A stretch of 33,949 bases of DNA from JBDUDK01 sp040002995 (GTDB lineage: Bacteria; Actinomycetota; Acidimicrobiia; Acidimicrobiales; Ilumatobacteraceae), in NCBI GenBank assembly GCA_040002995.1, contig JBDUDK010000076.1, positions 1 to 33,949 of the forward strand, read 5' to 3'. The notes under the pieces were generated by a model that saw nothing but the letters and a program-made list of their open reading frames with translations, did no database searches and was not told where the DNA came from. Each line of letters opens with the position of its first letter. Position 1 is the stretch's first letter. Made by a program: the position numbers and the translations under genes. Positions 30,947 through 33,949 of this stretch are shown here, piece by piece.

Positions 30947-33900
30947 TCAACCACGAATGAGCGAACGACACTGCTCGATCTCGTCGATAGAGCCCAGCCG
31001 CTCGAACACCCCGAGCGCCCGATGGGCGCACTCGGAGGCGGCGTCAGGATCCTTGTCGTGGAGAGCGCGTGCCAGCGCGAGCTGGACGCGTGCGGCGGGC
31101 CACACGGCACCAAGGCCCGACCACAGGGCCAACGCACGCTCAAGCTCCGCCTGTGCAGCCGTATGGTCTCCGGCGAACAGCGCCTCGCGGCCCTGCAACT
31201 CCGCGGCACACGCGGCATACGGCTTCGGCGGACCTTCGGGCTCAGGGGTTTCGAGCATGCTGTCGATCGCGCGGCGGGCACCGGCCCAATCACCGTCGGC
31301 CTCCGCGAGATCGATGCGCGCGAGAGCCCTTACGACGTCGGCCGCAAGCAATTGGTCCTCGAGAGTCTTGAAGGAACGACGTGCCTCCTCCAGTCGCCCC
31401 CTGCGTACTAGGGCCAGGACGAGTTCTGAGCTGGTCCTGGCGAGCGCGCCTTCCTCGACCCGCGTGGGAAACATCGCCAACAAGCGATGCGCGTCATCCA
31501 CCTGACCGCGCGCCGCGTAAATGAAGGCGGCAAGTGTCCAGACCAGCGAGCTGAACGGTGGCGGTTCGGCGAGTTCTCCGGCCCGGAGAATTGCGGCAGC
31601 CGTCGCCAGGTCGTCGAGCACCTCATCCCACTCTCCCAAGATGAGTCTCGCCTTGGCGCGCCACGCCATGGCAAAAAGGACCGAGGCCCAGTCCTTGGTG
31701 TCGACCTCCTCGTAGACACGCGATGTCAACGTCGAGGCCTCCGCGTAGCCACCCATCTCGAACCGGTTCTGCGCCGCCATTACCAACGCGTCGCCGAGCT
31801 CGAACGGATCACGGAGGCGCGGGAGAAGCACCAGCCGGCGGTCGATGGTCTCGGAGACACGGTGGTAACGGCGCTCGCCTATCGCCACCGATCCGACCCC
31901 GTCGAGGGCAGCCGACTCGACCTCGGCGAGTCCGAGGCGAGCGGCGATGCCGACGGCCTCGGCCGCATCGGCCGCCCGTTCCTCCGACGATCTCGTGATC
32001 CGCGATGTGGATGCTTCCGACCGAACCCCCCAGCCCCAAAAAGAGCGAACCAGAAGAAGTCTGGCCCGGGCTTCGCTGTCACCCTCACCCGCGAGAGTCA
32101 GGCCCCGTTCGACGTAACTCCAGACCGTTGCCTGGTCCACGGGCTCGCGCAGCGAGCCGACAAAGCGGACCTGTGTCTCCGTGAGGCGCCCGCAGAGGGA
32201 CGCGGCGCGAAGAGGATCAGGCGCACCCGCGTCGATGAGAGCGTCTGCGGCGACCCGAAACGCCGCCACCGCTGGCGATCCGTCCCCCATCAGCTGATGC
32301 GCCTCACCCAGAGCAACGGCGGCATCGGCAACCTCGTCGGGCGACACGGCAAGTTCGAGCGCATGCTGCGCGAACGACCTCGCCCGCTCTGCGATTCCTC
32401 GCCGTCGCGCGTCATGAGCAGCGGTGAGGGACCACCGGTAGGCGAGCCCCCGGCGGCGCTCGATTTCCGCATCCGCCGCCGGCGTTTCCGACGTCGCGCC
32501 CTTAAAGGCCTGGCTCCAGTGGTGCGCGAGCAGCTCCGCGAACTCGCCCTCCCTGCCTCTCGCCACATCCTCGAGCCACGCGGCGACCTCGGCGTGCAAG
32601 CCGGCGCGTTGACGGCGCGGTATCGACTCGTAGGCCACATCGCACGTGAGCACGTGGCGGAAAATGCACTCCCGCTCACCCCGGAACGCAGAACCCATCC
32701 GGGTAGTAATGAGGTCACGTCCTTCGAGCACGTCGAGGAGCTCGTCCAAGCTGTCGGTGACGGGCTCGCCAAGGGAGCCGGTCCAGAACACGCGTCCCAC
32801 GACGGAGGCGCGCTGAAGCATGCGCTTGGTCGGGAGCGGCAGCAGGTCGATGCGCGCCGCGAGCACAGACTGAACCGAATCCGGGATCCGTACATCGGCG
32901 ATATCGGCCGCGGCCCGCCAGCGTTGGTCGTCTCGCACGATGCTCTTCTCATCGATGAGCTGACGCAGGATCTCTTCGAGGAAAAAGGGATTGCCCTCTG
33001 CTCGCTCCAAGATCCTGGCCCTGACGACATCGGGCAGATCATCGATGTCCAACAAGAGGGACGTGAGCCGGGCGGCATCGGTCATCGAGAGCGGATCCAG
33101 GGCTATTGCCGATGCGTTGCGGCGCCCGCCGCCCCACCCAGGCCGGTGCGCGGTGAGGTCAGGTCGCGAGGGGCAGATGAGCACCAAGGCGCCGGCACAT
33201 CTTTCGGCGAGCTCCTCGAGCAGGTCGAGAAGAGCCGAGTCGCCCCAGTGGATGTCCTCCACGATGGCGAAAACCGTCCCCGCGGATGCCAGGTTGGTCA
33301 GCAGCGTGCGCCACGCGGCGTGCATCTCGGTCCGGAGCTGGCGTGGCGACAGTTCGTCGCTGGAGTCGATGACACCGATCGTTGCCGCCAGGCCGTCGAT
33401 CATTCGATCCGTCTCGGCGCCGGAACCAACTCCCGGCAGTGCGTTGCCCATCGCCCGCAACTTGCCCATCACGGTCGACGCGTCGTCGCTGTCGAGGATG
33501 CCGGCGAGCTCCTTGAGCATCTCCGACAGCGGCCAATAGGTGACGCCGTCGCCATAGGGCAGGCAACGGCCTCGCAAGATGAGGGGTGGCTCGGGCCGCT
33601 GCTCCGCCCACTCGACGAGCTCGCGGACGAGTCGGCTCTTGCCCACCCCGGCGTCGCCGTAGACCGTCACCAGGTGCGGGTGGCGCTCGGTCTCGCAGCG
33701 GTCGACGATCGCCCGAACGAGCGCGAGCTCCGCGTCGCGCCCGACCATGGGCGCGCGCAGGCCCGCCAGACCCCTCTCGGCCGCGACGGGTCGCACACCC
33801 GCGCCGGCCGGATCAAGCAGGTAGGCGCGCACGGGTATCGACTTCCCCTTGAGCGCGAGGGGACCAAGGTCTTGGAACCGAAAGCCGCGGGCTTGCCGAG

Positions 33901-33949
33901 CAGTTCGCTCCGCCACCACGGTCTGCCCGCGCTCCGCCGTCTGTTCGAG
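30947..33949 (-). CDS. Cyclase/AAA-ATPase/TPR signalling protein, 5' end outside window
   Basis: The last ~1000 residues of a very large protein; the frame is still open at the right edge. The first ~40 visible residues (FQDLGPLALKGKSIPVRAYLL) match the end of a class III nucleotide cyclase domain, so the missing N-terminus very probably holds the catalytic cyclase. Next comes an AAA-type ATPase with Walker A GDAGVGKS near residues 98-105, Walker B in VFAIVEDIHWGD near 225 and GNPFFLEEIL near 325, the usual sensor region. The remainder is a long array of alpha-helical, TPR-like repeats ending in EIEQCRSLIRG. This architecture is widespread in actinobacteria and mycobacteria; ligand and targets are unknown. 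No start can be assigned. Confidence 0.9.
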   Translation of the reverse strand, partial: LEQTAERGQTVVAERTARQARGFRFQDLGPLALKGKSIPVRAYLLDPAGAGVRPVAAERGLAGLRAPMVGRDAELALVRAIVDRCETERHPHLVTVYGDAGVGKSRLVRELVEWAEQRPEPPLILRGRCLPYGDGVTYWPLSEMLKELAGILDSDDASTVMGKLRAMGNALPGVGSGAETDRMIDGLAATIGVIDSSDELSPRQLRTEMHAAWRTLLTNLASAGTVFAIVEDIHWGDSALLDLLEELAERCAGALVLICPSRPDLTAHRPGWGGGRRNASAIALDPLSMTDAARLTSLLLDIDDLPDVVRARILERAEGNPFFLEEILRQLIDEKSIVRDDQRWRAAADIADVRIPDSVQSVLAARIDLLPLPTKRMLQRASVVGRVFWTGSLGEPVTDSLDELLDVLEGRDLITTRMGSAFRGERECIFRHVLTCDVAYESIPRRQRAGLHAEVAAWLEDVARGREGEFAELLAHHWSQAFKGATSETPAADAEIERRRGLAYRWSLTAAHDARRRGIAERARSFAQHALELAVSPDEVADAAVALGEAHQLMGDGSPAVAAFRVAADALIDAGAPDPLRAASLCGRLTETQVRFVGSLREPVDQATVWSYVERGLTLAGEGDSEARARLLLVRSFWGWGVRSEASTSRITRSSEERAADAAEAVGIAARLGLAEVESAALDGVGSVAIGERRYHRVSETIDRRLVLLPRLRDPFELGDALVMAAQNRFEMGGYAEASTLTSRVYEEVDTKDWASVLFAMAWRAKARLILGEWDEVLDDLATAAAILRAGELAEPPPFSSLVWTLAAFIYAARGQVDDAHRLLAMFPTRVEEGALARTSSELVLALVRRGRLEEARRSFKTLEDQLLAADVVRALARIDLAEADGDWAGARRAIDSMLETPEPEGPPKPYAACAAELQGREALFAGDHTAAQAELERALALWSGLGAVWPAARVQLALARALHDKDPDAASECAHRALGVFERLGSIDEIEQCRSLIRG

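Noticed and set aside
1..33949. CRISPR array, insertion sequences or toxin-antitoxin pairs
   Set aside because: No regularly spaced identical repeats, transposase motifs or paired small toxin/antitoxin genes were seen on either strand.

Overview
The window is about 34 kb of GC-rich bacterial chromosome, densely coded and without any transposase, integrase, phage gene or CRISPR array. Gene content points to an actinobacterium (Actinomycetota): it holds FhaA, FhaB, PstP, RodA, PBPA, a PASTA-domain kinase PknB, a TrpG/PabA-type amidotransferase and CrgA in the same order and relative orientation as the well-known mycobacterial envelope/division locus, together with a tRNA-Leu(CAG) next to fhaA. 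The compact FhaA, the lack of a second kinase gene and the many short-leader genes suggest a lineage outside the mycobacteria, perhaps Acidimicrobiia; that placement is inference only.

Left part (1-2.6 kb): a DUF1269-like membrane protein, a membrane diguanylate cyclase with an intact GGDEF and product-inhibition site, a metallo-beta-lactamase-fold hydrolase, and tRNA-Leu(CAG). Envelope/division locus (2.7-11.0 kb): fhaA, fhaB, pstP, rodA and pbpA are tightly packed, with ATGA stop/start overlaps from fhaB onward, then pknB, convergent trpG/pabA, and crgA. Together they make a phospho-signalling module (kinase, phosphatase, two phosphothreonine readers) coupled to a SEDS polymerase and its class B transpeptidase partner.

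Middle (11.1-22.5 kb): a small zinc-ribbon membrane protein, an exported matrixin-type metalloprotease fused to propeller-like repeats, a FadA5-like thiolase, a small membrane protein, a MarR regulator, a class III aminotransferase, Lon protease, a ferredoxin-reductase-type flavoprotein, a SpoU/TrmH rRNA methyltransferase, a ketopantoate-reductase-like protein and a soluble class III nucleotide cyclase with an N-terminal Cys4 motif.

Right part (22.5-30.3 kb): an apparently complete branched-chain-amino-acid-type ABC importer (binding protein, two ATPases, two permeases) ending in an IclR regulator, divergent from a translationally coupled trio encoding a KynB/isatin-hydrolase-like metal hydrolase, a small cupin and a short-chain dehydrogenase. 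I read this as one IclR-controlled uptake-and-catabolism unit for an unidentified small molecule. It is the most promising candidate here for an undescribed system. The window closes with a beta-carbonic anhydrase and the 5'-truncated gene of a very large cyclase/AAA-ATPase/TPR signalling protein that runs off the right edge.
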